Below, piece after piece: positions 17,544-24,554 of a stretch of DNA of 24,554 bases. Source of the stretch: Euplotes aediculatus (Eukaryota; Ciliophora; Spirotrichea; Euplotida; Euplotidae). The translations under genes were made by a program, and so were the position numbers. The notes below the pieces were generated by a model. That model saw only the letters and a list, made by a program, of their open reading frames with translations. It had not been told where the DNA came from and searched no databases. The stretch covers positions 1-24,554 of the forward strand of contig JAQGFW010002321.1 of assembly GCA_030463445.1 (NCBI GenBank), read 5' to 3'. The stretch's first letter is position 1. Every line of letters begins with the position of its first letter.

Positions 17544-18767
17544 ATAAAATAATGTATGACTATTCTTCTCTTCAAAAAGCTTCCGGCTCAGCTCCACCAG
17601 CTGATCGGCGGTTACTTCATTGTAGCGGTCGAGCTCTGTATTCATGAGGTTGGCATCACCCAATAATTCGTAGTAAGCCAGACTGGCGGCCCGGTTCATT
17701 ACGCTCATATCTTCAAATGCCATGGTGCTCTCGGTTTTATTCTTGACTTTTTCAAGTTCCAGCACCGATACCCCTTCCTTCATTAATAAATCCAGCTGCG
17801 CCTGTACGGCGAGTTCCGCATCTTCGGGTCGCACGCCTTTTACCAGTTTGCCATCTACACAAATCAACCCGGCGTCCGTTGACCCAAAATGATAACAATC
17901 GATATTGGTGAACAACTGTTTTTCCTTCACCAGCGACTGGTACAATCTGGAAGAGGCACCACTTCCAAGAATATCGGTGATCAGGTCTGCCACATAATAG
18001 GCCGGATCGAGGCGCGAAGGCATATGCCAGGTTTTCAGAAAGGCGTCAACTGGTACATCCGCCGTGATATCCATTCTTTTGGCTTCCTGCTGTTCCTGCT
18101 CCTGGGGTACCTGCCGGTTGTATTTTACACCAGCGGGAATGTCTCCAAACCATTTGATAGCCAACTCATACACCTGCTCGGTTACCACATTTCCTGCAAC
18201 TACAAGAATGGCATTGGCAGGCGTATAATGTTTTTTGAAAAACTTCTTTACATCATCCAGGCTGGCTTCCTCTACATGCTTTAACTCCTTTCCGATAGTC
18301 ATCCAGCGATAAGGATGCTGTTCATAAGCCATCTCCCTCATTTTGAACCAGATATCACCATAAGGACGGTTGATATAATGTTCCTTGAATTCTTCACAAA
18401 CCACCTTTCGCTGTACTTCCAGGCTTTTTTTACTGAAAGCCAGGCTGAGCATCCGGTCACTTTCCAGCCAGAAAGCCGTTTCAATATTGGCGGAGGGAAG
18501 CTGACAGTAATAATTGGTCAAATCATTGGTGGTATAGGCATTATTCTCACCACCTGCTTTTTGAAGTTCATCGTCGTATTCCGGAATGTTGATACTTCCT
18601 CCGAACATCAGGTGTTCAAAAAGATGGGCAAATCCGGTCCTGTTCGGGTCCTCATCCCGCGCACCTACATCATATAAGACATTCACAACTGCCATGGGTG
18701 TGCTGTTGTCTTCATGTACCAGCACCCTCAATCCATTGGGCAGGACAAATCTTGAAAATTGAATCAT
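17529..18767 (-). CDS. M16 family zinc peptidase, catalytic partner
   Basis: 412 residues beginning MIQFSRFVLPNGLRVLVHED. The inverted zinc motif HLFEH (His48, Glu51, His52) and the third ligand Glu129 in EEFKEHYINRPYG at the family spacing are present, followed by the second domain (NAILVVAGNVV, GSGASSRLYQSLVKEKQL). No signal peptide is evident, so the pair may act in the cytoplasm or be exported another way. The neighbouring downstream gene is its non-catalytic partner, and together they resemble two-subunit M16B peptidases described in other bacteria. It starts 24 bases after the stop of the PDZ protease. Confidence 0.92.
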   Translation of the reverse strand: MIQFSRFVLPNGLRVLVHEDNSTPMAVVNVLYDVGARDEDPNRTGFAHLFEHLMFGGSINIPEYDDELQKAGGENNAYTTNDLTNYYCQLPSANIETAFWLESDRMLSLAFSKKSLEVQRKVVCEEFKEHYINRPYGDIWFKMREMAYEQHPYRWMTIGKELKHVEEASLDDVKKFFKKHYTPANAILVVAGNVVTEQVYELAIKWFGDIPAGVKYNRQVPQEQEQQEAKRMDITADVPVDAFLKTWHMPSRLDPAYYVADLITDILGSGASSRLYQSLVKEKQLFTNIDCYHFGSTDAGLICVDGKLVKGVRPEDAELAVQAQLDLLMKEGVSVLELEKVKNKTESTMAFEDMSVMNRAASLAYYELLGDANLMNTELDRYNEVTADQLVELSRKLFEEKNSHTLFYRSKK

Positions 18768-18791
18768 ACTGCAAACTTAAACCAAAACGCC

Positions 18792-20009
18792 TCATTTCTT
18801 CTTCTTCAGAATACTACCCACTTTCATAAAAAGCTCTTCCAGATCTCCATCGGCCTGTCTGACCACCAGGAATTTCAGTCGCGCCCCCGTCTGCTGCAAC
18901 ATACTCCTGTAAGCCTGGATATTCCTGCTCATGTTGTTATCCACCGCAATGATGACATCACCTACTTTGAATCCTGACTTTTCAGCCGGTGATCCCGGCA
19001 TGATATCCGTTACAGTAACCTGACCATCAATGAAATAAAACCCAAGTCCGGTATAGGCATAATCAAATGGTTCACGGAAATGCCGGTTGGGGGTAAGATA
19101 AATTTCCCTTCGTTCATAGTTAAAAATCACATTGAACCTGCGAAGCAGGTCATTTCCGATCAGTCCGCCCAGATATGGATAGGAAGTCACATTAAACTCG
19201 TCTTCAAAGATAAAAGTGGGTACCCGCCGAAATTTATAGGGCCCTACCCTGAACTCTTTCGTGGTTGTAATTTTCATGAAGGCTTTTCCCCCCAGCCCTT
19301 CCGCCTGTGTGGTCCAGAATTTCTTTTTTTTGCTGTACAGACTGCTGTCGCCGATAAAATCTTCGGTCAGCAGGAGAGATAAACCGGCCCCGATATCAAA
19401 GAAAAAGCGGGTATTGATCTTTCTTTCCTCTTTCACCCGGTTGGTGGTTACCGGGATGGTTGCCAGGTTGGGGCGAAGCATAAAACCTCCTTTCGGATAG
19501 CGGATGGTGCCCGGTGTATAAACAGAGATCCGGTTGGTATCATAATCCAGTTTTACGATGTACCGGGATAAAAAGCTATACCCGATGATACCATCAATAT
19601 GCTCCCCGTAAACACTTGTGAGAATTTCATAATCATTGATATGAAAATTCAGGCTGTCTACAGTAAGTCCGGGAAAATGAAGGGTATTGTTGTTGGCAAA
19701 CCTGACTTTTTTTATTCCGGCGATGCCACGGATCGTACGGTCAGAGGCAACAGAAGGGATTTTCAGGCGGGCAACGGTACTGGAATCAAGGGAGATTCCT
19801 CCGCTGCCGGTATCCAGGATGAAATTCAGGGAGTCGGGGAATTCATTCAGCTTTGCCCTCAGGGTAACAACCCCGCCACTATACATCCGGAAGCCAAAGC
19901 TGGTAATCAATTGCGCCGGCGGCTGGGAAAAATATTCCTGGGCAGTAACTGACAGGCAGGTACAGCAGCAAGCAATCAACAGCAGTTTAGTTAGCAGGTA
20001 GCGGCGCAC
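18792..20009 (-). CDS. Secreted aspartyl-protease-fold protein with a C-terminal PDZ domain
   Basis: 405 residues with a signal peptide (LLLIACCCTCLSVTAQ). Residues 62-70 (NFILDTGSG) give the first catalytic motif with Asp66, followed by a pepsin/retropepsin-like lobe; the second, FFFDIGAG (Asp205), is the weaker DxGA form. The C-terminal about 80 residues are PDZ (GQVTVTDIMPGSPAEKSGFK, then GDVIIAVDN). Such clan AA/PDZ proteins are typical of Bacteroidota and likely work in the periplasm; substrates are unknown. It is first of a minus-strand run with the M16 pair and the formylglycine-type enzyme. Confidence 0.9.
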   Translation of the reverse strand: MRRYLLTKLLLIACCCTCLSVTAQEYFSQPPAQLITSFGFRMYSGGVVTLRAKLNEFPDSLNFILDTGSGGISLDSSTVARLKIPSVASDRTIRGIAGIKKVRFANNNTLHFPGLTVDSLNFHINDYEILTSVYGEHIDGIIGYSFLSRYIVKLDYDTNRISVYTPGTIRYPKGGFMLRPNLATIPVTTNRVKEERKINTRFFFDIGAGLSLLLTEDFIGDSSLYSKKKKFWTTQAEGLGGKAFMKITTTKEFRVGPYKFRRVPTFIFEDEFNVTSYPYLGGLIGNDLLRRFNVIFNYERREIYLTPNRHFREPFDYAYTGLGFYFIDGQVTVTDIMPGSPAEKSGFKVGDVIIAVDNNMSRNIQAYRSMLQQTGARLKFLVVRQADGDLEELFMKVGSILKKKK

Positions 20010-20063
20010 TGGATGAATTTACAATCAATTTGAAACCGATTCTAACCGTCGGTCATAAATTAT

Positions 20064-20096
20064 TTGAACCCATCCAACATTCGCAACCTAATTTTG
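20064..20096 (+). promoter_or_regulatory. Probable mqnC promoter
   Basis: TTG at 20064-20066 and TAATTTTG at 20089-20096, 22 bases apart, match the Bacteroidota -33 and -7 boxes. The -7 box ends 27 bases before the mqnC ATG. Spacing equals that of the actA candidate. Confidence 0.5.
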
Positions 20097-20123
20097 TTGG
20101 TCATAACGGATTAAAATCGCACC

Positions 20124-21248
20124 ATGCAATTAGCAGAACTGTACCGTAAAGCCCTGAATTTTGAGTTTTTGTCGGAAGCCGAAGGTGTATTCCTATTTCA
20201 CCATGCTCCCCTGGCAGATCTAATGCAGGTGGCGGATACCTTACGTAAAATCCAGGTGCCTCATGGAAAAGTTACCTCGATCATCGACAGGAATATGCAC
20301 ACCACCAATGTTTGTATTGCCAATTGTAAGTTTTGCAATTTTTACCGGATTCCCGGTCATGCGGAAGCTTATATCACCGATCTGGATACCTACAAAGAAA
20401 AAATAGAGGAGACCTTTACCTACGGTGGCGAACAGCTCCTGCTGCAAGGTGGCCATCACCCTGAACTGGGACTGGCCTATTATACTGACCTCTTCAAACA
20501 GTTAAAGCAGGAATTTCCCCAGCTCAAGCTCCATGCACTGGGGCCACCGGAAGTGGCGCATATCTGCAAACTGGAAAAAAAATCGCACCATGAAGTGCTG
20601 AAAGCATTAAAGGAAGCGGGGATGGATTCCCTGCCCGGACCAGGTGCTGAAATCCTGGTGGACAGGGTACGGCGACTGATCAGTAAGGGCAAATGCGGCG
20701 CACAGGAATGGCTGGATATTATGCATGAGGCTCACAAACTAAACCTGACCACCTCTGCCACTATGATGTTCGGGCATGTCGAAACCATTGAAGAACGGAT
20801 GGAGCACCTGGTGAAATTGCGGGAAGTGCAGGCAAAAAAGCCGGATGGCGTTAAAGGATTTATTGCTTTTATTCCCTGGACTTTCCAGGATGTTGATACC
20901 TTACTGGCAAGGATCCGGGGTGTACATAACCTGACTACCTCAGAAGAATATATCCGGATGATTGCCCTTAGCCGAATCATGTTGCCGAATGTGAAAAACA
21001 TCCAGGCCAGCTGGCTCACTGTTGGCAAAGAAGTGGCGCAACTCTGCCTGCAGGCAGGTGCGAATGATTTCGGCAGTATTATGATTGAAGAAAATGTGGT
21101 AAGCGCAGCAGGTGCACCCCATCGGTTTACCTATAAAACTATTCAGGCCGCGATCCGCGAAGCCGGATTCGAACCCCAACTCCGTAACCAGCAATATGAA
21201 TTCCGCGAAATGCCGGAGCAGATACAAGAGCAGGTTATTACATATTAA
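20124..21248 (+). CDS. mqnC: Cyclic dehypoxanthinyl futalosine synthase, radical SAM (MqnC)
   Basis: 374 residues. The radical SAM cluster motif CIANCKFC (Cys64, Cys68, Cys71) is intact, followed by GGEQLLLQGGHHPELGLAYY, LPGPGAEIL, TSATMMFGHVET and the C-terminal signature GANDFGSIMIEENVVSAAGA that separates MqnC from MqnE in my recollection of the families. It makes the spiro ring product from dehypoxanthine futalosine in the futalosine route to menaquinone, which fits a respiratory Bacteroidota bacterium. It is divergent from the PDZ protease gene and has its own promoter candidate. No other mqn gene is in the window. Confidence 0.92.
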   Translation: MQLAELYRKALNFEFLSEAEGVFLFHHAPLADLMQVADTLRKIQVPHGKVTSIIDRNMHTTNVCIANCKFCNFYRIPGHAEAYITDLDTYKEKIEETFTYGGEQLLLQGGHHPELGLAYYTDLFKQLKQEFPQLKLHALGPPEVAHICKLEKKSHHEVLKALKEAGMDSLPGPGAEILVDRVRRLISKGKCGAQEWLDIMHEAHKLNLTTSATMMFGHVETIEERMEHLVKLREVQAKKPDGVKGFIAFIPWTFQDVDTLLARIRGVHNLTTSEEYIRMIALSRIMLPNVKNIQASWLTVGKEVAQLCLQAGANDFGSIMIEENVVSAAGAPHRFTYKTIQAAIREAGFEPQLRNQQYEFREMPEQIQEQVITY

Positions 21249-21249
21249 T

Positions 21250-21331
21250 GTGAGACGTGAGACGTGAGAAGGAAATGGAAGAGGGAGGAAAGGAAGATTC
21301 TTCTTTTCACGTCTCACATCTCACATCTCAC
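21250..21331. repeat. Heptamer inverted repeat just after mqnC
   Basis: The left arm 21250-21271 is GTGAGAC, GTGAGAC, GTGAGAA plus G. The right arm 21300-21331 ends with CACGTCT, CACATCT, CACATCT, CAC. The arms can pair over about 18 bases with one mismatch around a purine-rich loop (21272-21299). It begins two bases after the mqnC stop and might act as a transcription terminator, although there is no T-run directly after the stem. Confidence 0.65.
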
Positions 21332-21371
21332 ATCCATTCGGGTACTTTTCCTTATCCATTCGGGCACTTTT
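21332..21371 (+). repeat. 22-bp direct repeat, two copies
   Basis: ATCCATTCGGGTACTTTT at 21332 recurs as ATCCATTCGGGCACTTTT at 21354, offset 22 bases with one change. The four bases after each copy differ. Confidence 0.8.
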
Positions 21372-21418
21372 ATATATCCGTCCAGTCAATCTCAACCACT
21401 CCCGCACCACTGTTTGTC

Positions 21419-21567
21419 GGATCCTAAAATAACTATACAGTATGGGTTATTAATACTGCTATACCTATACACCCTGATTTTGTAGTACTGGTATAGCTAT
21501 ACAGGGTTAAGGTTTGGTACTTCTATAGCTATACACCTAAATTATTAGTACTAAAATAGCTATACAG
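21419..21567 (+). repeat. Five 22-bp repeats spaced 31-32 bp apart
   Basis: Copies start at 21419, 21451, 21483, 21515 and 21546. The shared part is TACTNNTATAGCTATACA followed by G or C; its centre TATAGCTATA is a perfect palindrome in copies 3 and 4. Offsets are 32, 32, 32 and 31 bp, with 9-10 bp of unrelated sequence between copies. The first two copies are the most diverged. The fifth copy contains the left inverted repeat of the IS element. Confidence 0.85.
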
Positions 21568-21598
21568 GCGGAGATTTATTCATAAAAGGCTTTATTTA

Positions 21599-22504
21599 TT
21601 AAGATGCTGGGATTGACTTCCCTTTGTTGTACTGCTTAGCTTTCCATTTACGCTCCAGTTTACCAGTTAGCCCATGGGCCTGTATAGGGGTCAGGTTCTC
21701 AATGCTACTGTGGGGTCTGCGATTGTTATAGGAGTCAATAGCACTGTCAACTACCTGTTGGGCTTCCGTTGCCGTTGTAAAGGTTTGCTTTAAGTTGTAC
21801 GTGGCTTTTAAGATTCCATTCAACCGTTCTGCCAAGGCATTTTCATAGGGGTCCCCGTTTTCGGTCATACTGATACCAATGTCGTGCTGCTTCAATGCTG
21901 CTATATAGGCATCGCAACAATATTGGATCCCCCGGTCAGAATGATGGATGAGTGTTACTGGCCTCTGGCGAAGCGTACCAATTGCCATTCGTAGGGCTGT
22001 AAGAGTGCCTTCTGCTGCCAGGGTTGGGTAAAGACAATGGCCTACCACCAAGCGAGAATACGCATCGGTTACCAGGGATAAAAAACAGAACCCTTCTCCT
22101 ACCCGTATATAGGTAATATCGCTTACCCATAATTGTTCCGGGCGCACTACTTCCAGCCCTCTGATAATATTGGGGTATTTACGGAAGCGGTGGTTCGCAT
22201 CTGTGGTGGCAACATAGTGCTTTTTCTGCTGGCACAACAGGTTGTTCTTCCCCCGGATCTCATGCAGCCGATTCCAACCAATTTTAATATCGTAAGCCAG
22301 TAGCGTGGGGTTAAGGATCTGGTGTATTTTCCTGGACGATAAACGAGGAATCTCACGTTGTAAATCAAGTAGCAGCTCCACTATGAACTGCTCGTCATTC
22401 CAACGTTCCTGCTTATGCCAAAGCATATCATAATACGCATGCCGGGTCTTACCAAACAGCTCACACAGGCGGCCGACGCCCACCCGGGTAAGGGACTGTG
22501 TCAA
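21599..22504 (-). CDS. IS3 transposase orfB (DDE integrase domain)
   Basis: 301 residues from TTG 22504 as displayed, but it is expected to be made mainly as the C-terminal part of an OrfAB fusion. An HTH_21-like region (LLDLQREIPRLSSRKIHQIL) precedes the rve integrase core with Asp129 (VSDITYI), Asp190 (HHSDRGIQY) and Glu226 (NALAERLNG); the last two are 35 residues apart, the classic DD(35)E. The end YNNRRPHSSIENLTPIQAH is typical. No catalytic residue is missing, so the transposase could be active. Its frame is -1 relative to orfA and is open upstream to 22546, past the slippery site. Confidence 0.93.
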   Translation of the reverse strand: MTQSLTRVGVGRLCELFGKTRHAYYDMLWHKQERWNDEQFIVELLLDLQREIPRLSSRKIHQILNPTLLAYDIKIGWNRLHEIRGKNNLLCQQKKHYVATTDANHRFRKYPNIIRGLEVVRPEQLWVSDITYIRVGEGFCFLSLVTDAYSRLVVGHCLYPTLAAEGTLTALRMAIGTLRQRPVTLIHHSDRGIQYCCDAYIAALKQHDIGISMTENGDPYENALAERLNGILKATYNLKQTFTTATEAQQVVDSAIDSYNNRRPHSSIENLTPIQAHGLTGKLERKWKAKQYNKGKSIPAS

Positions 22505-22509
22505 TACCT

Positions 22510-23037
22510 TTACTGTTTGGTGCCAAACTTTTTTCGAATCGGAAAATTATACTGCTGCTCCGCCAGATCAATCATGGTCTCCAAGGCAGTAACTTTTAAT
22601 TTAAGCTCTGCTAGCTGTTGCTGCAGGGCTTTCTTTTCAGCGTTATCCATGGTAGCTGGTTGTTCTTCAACCCTAACGCTAGTACCAACGGATAGTTGTT
22701 GACCCGCAAGCCACCTGCTTAGTGTATACTCTCTAACCTGGTACTTTTTAACGGCTTCAGCCATCGTCAAAATCCCTGTTTCCAGTTCAAAGAGTGCTTG
22801 CCGTTTGACGTGCACCGGAATGCGCTGAGCGATCCCTGATAAGGTTTTACCGGTTCCATATTGCACCACCCAGTCCTTTACGGTCTGGCGTCTTACTTTA
22901 CCATATTTGTCCTGAATTGCTTCAAAAGAAAAGCCTGCTTCCAAATCAGCAACCACCATTTTTTTTAACTCAACGGGTTGTGAACAGGCAGTTCTGCCAG
23001 ATTTATTCAGTTTAAAGCGCATTGACGGGATTGCCAT
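22510..23037 (-). CDS. IS3 orfA, DNA-binding protein
   Basis: 175 residues with two helix-turn-helix segments (MVVADLEAGFSFEAIQDKYG, then RRQTVKDWVVQYG; and ILTMAEAVKKYQVREYTLSRW) and a C-terminal coiled coil (NAEKKALQQQLAELKLKVTALE) that probably mediates assembly with OrfAB. The length is like IS150 orfA (about 170) and not the usual about 100 of other IS3 groups. It ends six bases before the first orfB codon, with the slippery site 16 bases upstream of its stop. Confidence 0.92.
   Translation of the reverse strand: MAIPSMRFKLNKSGRTACSQPVELKKMVVADLEAGFSFEAIQDKYGKVRRQTVKDWVVQYGTGKTLSGIAQRIPVHVKRQALFELETGILTMAEAVKKYQVREYTLSRWLAGQQLSVGTSVRVEEQPATMDNAEKKALQQQLAELKLKVTALETMIDLAEQQYNFPIRKKFGTKQ
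22528..22534 (-). promoter_or_regulatory. Programmed -1 frameshift site (A AAA AAG) of the IS
   Basis: In orfA the codons read CGA AAA AAG, giving the slippery heptamer A AAA AAG in the right phase. A shift back by one base here continues as AAA GTT TGG CAC CAA in the orfB frame without a stop, producing an OrfAB fusion. A small hairpin GTTTG-GCAC-CAAAC begins at the last base of the heptamer; this is closer than the usual spacing of stimulatory structures. Confidence 0.8.
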
Positions 23038-23055
23038 ACAAATCTACATTTTAAA

Positions 23056-23071
23056 CTGTATAGCTATTTAA
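23056..23071 (-). repeat. Right inverted repeat of the IS
   Basis: The plus strand reads CTGTATAGCTATTTAA; its reverse complement equals the left end at 15 of 16 bases. The 22-bp version (to 23077) matches the fifth array copy at 17 of 22 positions. Only one copy exists on this side. Confidence 0.8.
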
Positions 23072-23097
23072 GGTGCAGACAATCAGAAATACCTGAA

Positions 23098-23640
23098 ATG
23101 AAAATTCGCAATTGCATAATGTTATTTTGTTGCCTTGTCACCTCTTGCGCTTATGCCCAATTAGACTCTAATAAAACATTTGAACTTAGTAAGGGTAAAT
23201 GGAGGATTCCGATAAATAACGTTACTAATATTTCGCTTCCATATAAATATGCTTCAGGTTTTATGTTAAGCTCTATTCCTTTCTATGGAATTGTATTTAT
23301 TTCAGACAAACCATCTGAAGTTTACAGCGTTGCAGAAGGAAATGTTGCAGCGGTTTTTACAATTGGAGAAATAAAAGCAGTAATAATTAAATACGGAGAT
23401 TATTATTTAACGTATTCGTAATTGGAGGAATGTTATGTAAATAAAAATGATTTCGTCTATTCAAACAGTAAAATAGGTCGTTTACGTAAAACATATGACG
23501 ACAAATATGAACTTCAATTTTTAGTTCACTTTAAGTATAAAGAAATTGAATCCATTGAAGACTGGTTCCATCCAGACTTAAAAAAATATTATACGCAAGA
23601 GCAGATTCAACTGATGAAAAAAGCTGAAAGCCATCAATAA
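23098..23640 (+). pseudogene. M23-like (LysM/peptidoglycan-peptidase fold) secreted protein, interrupted by one TAA
   Basis: A signal peptide (MKIRNCIMLFCCLVTSCAYAQ) precedes a domain shaped like M23: VYSVAEGNVAAVFTIGEIKA, VIIKYGDYYLTYS, then LEECYVNKNDFVYSNSKIG, which parallels the usual HG-YxTxYaHL and VxxGdxVxxGxxIG. The family's zinc histidines are not visible, so even the intact form would be non-catalytic. A TAA at 23419-23421 lies between TYS and LEECYV; reading continues in frame for 72 codons. Base composition is clearly more AT-rich than the neighbours, and only about 20 bases separate its ATG from the IS end, so its own promoter has probably been lost or replaced. The M23 call is moderate. 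Confidence 0.55.
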
Positions 23641-24554
23641 TTCAACCTCACTTCCTCCACATACACTGGTAACCATACCTGCATAGGACTTGCACCCCGG
23701 TTATTCCAACTGAAATAGGGAATGGCCGTTACAGTTTGAATCGAGGATTGAACTGTTTTTCTATCCGAACTAATACTAGTTACTGGTGCGGAAAAATTAA
23801 TCACATTAATTCCTCCTAAAAAATCTGCGCGATACGAAACAGTAAAGAAGGGCTTATCCGGCAGCACAATATTCCAGGCAGCATTATTTTTATCCTTCCC
23901 TTCTAAGCAATATACAAGCGGACCATACTGAATTGCCATCCGGTTATTGTTCTGCTTTAGTTCAGGGCGAATTACCACCAGCCTTGGTTCCATGGGCAAT
24001 TCAATGGTTAGCTTATCCCCTTTTGTCCAGGTACGATTGATTACCGCATATCCATCTACCTGCGTATACTCAACTGGCTTACCATTTACTTCAATCCTTG
24101 CTGCCATCGTTTTAGTTTCGGCATATTGATACAAGTCCCCTGGCACGGGCTGGTTCATCCAGCCCGGCAAGCGAAGACGCAGGGAAAAGGCTTTCTTTCG
24201 ATCAGGTGTTACAATTAGCTGCGTACTTCCTTTCCAGGGATACCCGGTTTCCAGTTGCAACCCTACCCTGGTACCCGCCATCTTCAGGGTTGTTTTGCTG
24301 CCCACATAGAGATTTACCCAGATGGCATCTGAAGAAGTCGAATAAATGTAGTTACCCAGCGATGCTACCAGTCGCGCTATGTTTGACGGACAACAAGCTG
24401 TTCCAAACCACTCGCTTCGGTTATGCGTACCAGTAGAGGCAAGCGGATTGCCATAGAAAAAACGATCGCCGCTGAGTGATAGACCATCCAGTGCAGCATT
24501 GTAAAGGCTGCGCTCCAGAATATCTACATATTTCCCATCACCACTGTGCATGTG
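23634..24554 (-). CDS. Glycoside hydrolase family 127 (beta-L-arabinofuranosidase type), C-terminal part, cut by window edge
   Basis: 306 codons remain, open at the right edge; the first visible methionine is internal, so the true start is outside. KYVDILERSLYNAALDGLSL, DRFFYGNPLAS, then GTACCPSNIARLVASLGNYI is the GH127 (DUF1680) signature; the adjacent cysteines correspond to the zinc-bound nucleophile pair known from bifidobacterial HypBA1. A beta-sandwich tail follows (FSLRLRLPGWM, IQYGPLVYCLEG). Full-length members have about 650 residues. It removes terminal L-arabinofuranose or related sugars from plant polymers or glycoproteins. Its stop overlaps the end of the interrupted M23-like gene by 7 bases, tail to tail. 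Confidence 0.9.
   Translation of the reverse strand, partial: HMHSGDGKYVDILERSLYNAALDGLSLSGDRFFYGNPLASTGTHNRSEWFGTACCPSNIARLVASLGNYIYSTSSDAIWVNLYVGSKTTLKMAGTRVGLQLETGYPWKGSTQLIVTPDRKKAFSLRLRLPGWMNQPVPGDLYQYAETKTMAARIEVNGKPVEYTQVDGYAVINRTWTKGDKLTIELPMEPRLVVIRPELKQNNNRMAIQYGPLVYCLEGKDKNNAAWNIVLPDKPFFTVSYRADFLGGINVINFSAPVTSISSDRKTVQSSIQTVTAIPYFSWNNRGASPMQVWLPVYVEEVRLNY

Larger units (their letters stand above)
21249..21598. other. Gene-free, repeat-rich stretch between mqnC and the IS transposase
   Basis: No protein gene is supported in these 350 bases. In order they hold a heptamer inverted repeat, an 18-base motif present twice 22 bases apart, a short unique segment, and five 22-bp repeats that lead into the IS. 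Each is listed separately. Confidence 0.8.
21546..23077 (-). mobile_element. IS3-family insertion sequence, IS150 group, apparently intact
   Basis: About 1.5 kb with orfA, orfB, a frameshift site and inverted ends. The 16-bp left end (21552-21567, TAAAATAGCTATACAG) and the reverse complement of the right end (23056-23071, TTAAATAGCTATACAG) agree at 15 of 16 bases. A long orfA (about 175 residues) with two helix-turn-helix regions and a DD(35)E orfB fit the IS150 group. The exact outer borders are uncertain: the right may start with TG at 23077, but the left repeat array offers several copies of the same end, and no clear target duplication was found. Confidence 0.85.

Noticed and set aside
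17459-17575. N-terminal extension of the non-catalytic M16 gene to 17575
   Set aside because: The extension would be translated from heptamer repeat DNA and overlaps the upstream gene; the ATG at 17458 fits the family start.
18792-20009. Retroviral-type protease element suggested by the DTGS motif
   Set aside because: It has a signal peptide, two lobes in one chain and a C-terminal PDZ domain, as in ordinary bacterial aspartyl proteases, and no element genes adjoin it.
21419-21567. CRISPR array
   Set aside because: Repeats are 22 bp but the gaps are only 9-10 bp, the repeats are imperfect, and there are no cas genes.

Overview
The window looks like chromosomal DNA of a Bacteroidota bacterium, most likely a member of the Chitinophagaceae. 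The signs are an ActA-type pentaheme cytochrome of alternative complex III, a futalosine-pathway menaquinone gene (mqnC), a fused alpha/beta E1 dehydrogenase, a SusC-like TonB receptor with an N-terminal carboxypeptidase-like domain, DUF4251/DUF4136 lipoproteins, and promoters of the TTG / TAnnTTTG type with no obvious Shine-Dalgarno sequences. The family placement is inference; no rRNA or tRNA gene was seen.

Layout. Positions 1-1101 (minus) hold the start of actA, cut by the window edge. Divergent from it, 1303-8508 (plus) carries purN fused to a small membrane domain, a carboxypeptidase-like-domain protein, a class C beta-lactamase-like serine hydrolase, a Tudor/CarD-like small protein, an M19 dipeptidase and an MsbA-type ABC transporter; one small minus-strand DUF2892 gene is embedded. 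From 20009 back to 8477 all genes are on the minus strand: a PDZ aspartyl protease, a pair of M16 peptidases (one with the zinc motif, one without), a formylglycine-generating-type enzyme with both catalytic cysteines, a DUF4136 lipoprotein, a beta-barrel protein, a DUF4251 lipoprotein, a TonB receptor broken by one in-frame TGA, a 4-TM holin-superfamily protein and the fused E1 dehydrogenase. mqnC (plus) diverges from the protease. Right of it lies a repeat-rich stretch, an IS150-group IS3 element, an interrupted AT-rich M23-like gene and the C-terminal part of a GH127 beta-L-arabinofuranosidase.

Most genes are housekeeping or envelope functions. The most unusual items are: five 22-bp repeats at a 31-32 bp period (about three helical turns) at one end of the IS, whose core is also the IS terminal inverted repeat; a textbook A AAA AAG frameshift site joining the IS orfA and orfB; a heptamer-type repeat that serves as the in-frame linker between a membrane domain and PurN, resembling two other heptamer arrays in intergenic DNA here; and two host genes each interrupted by a single in-frame stop.
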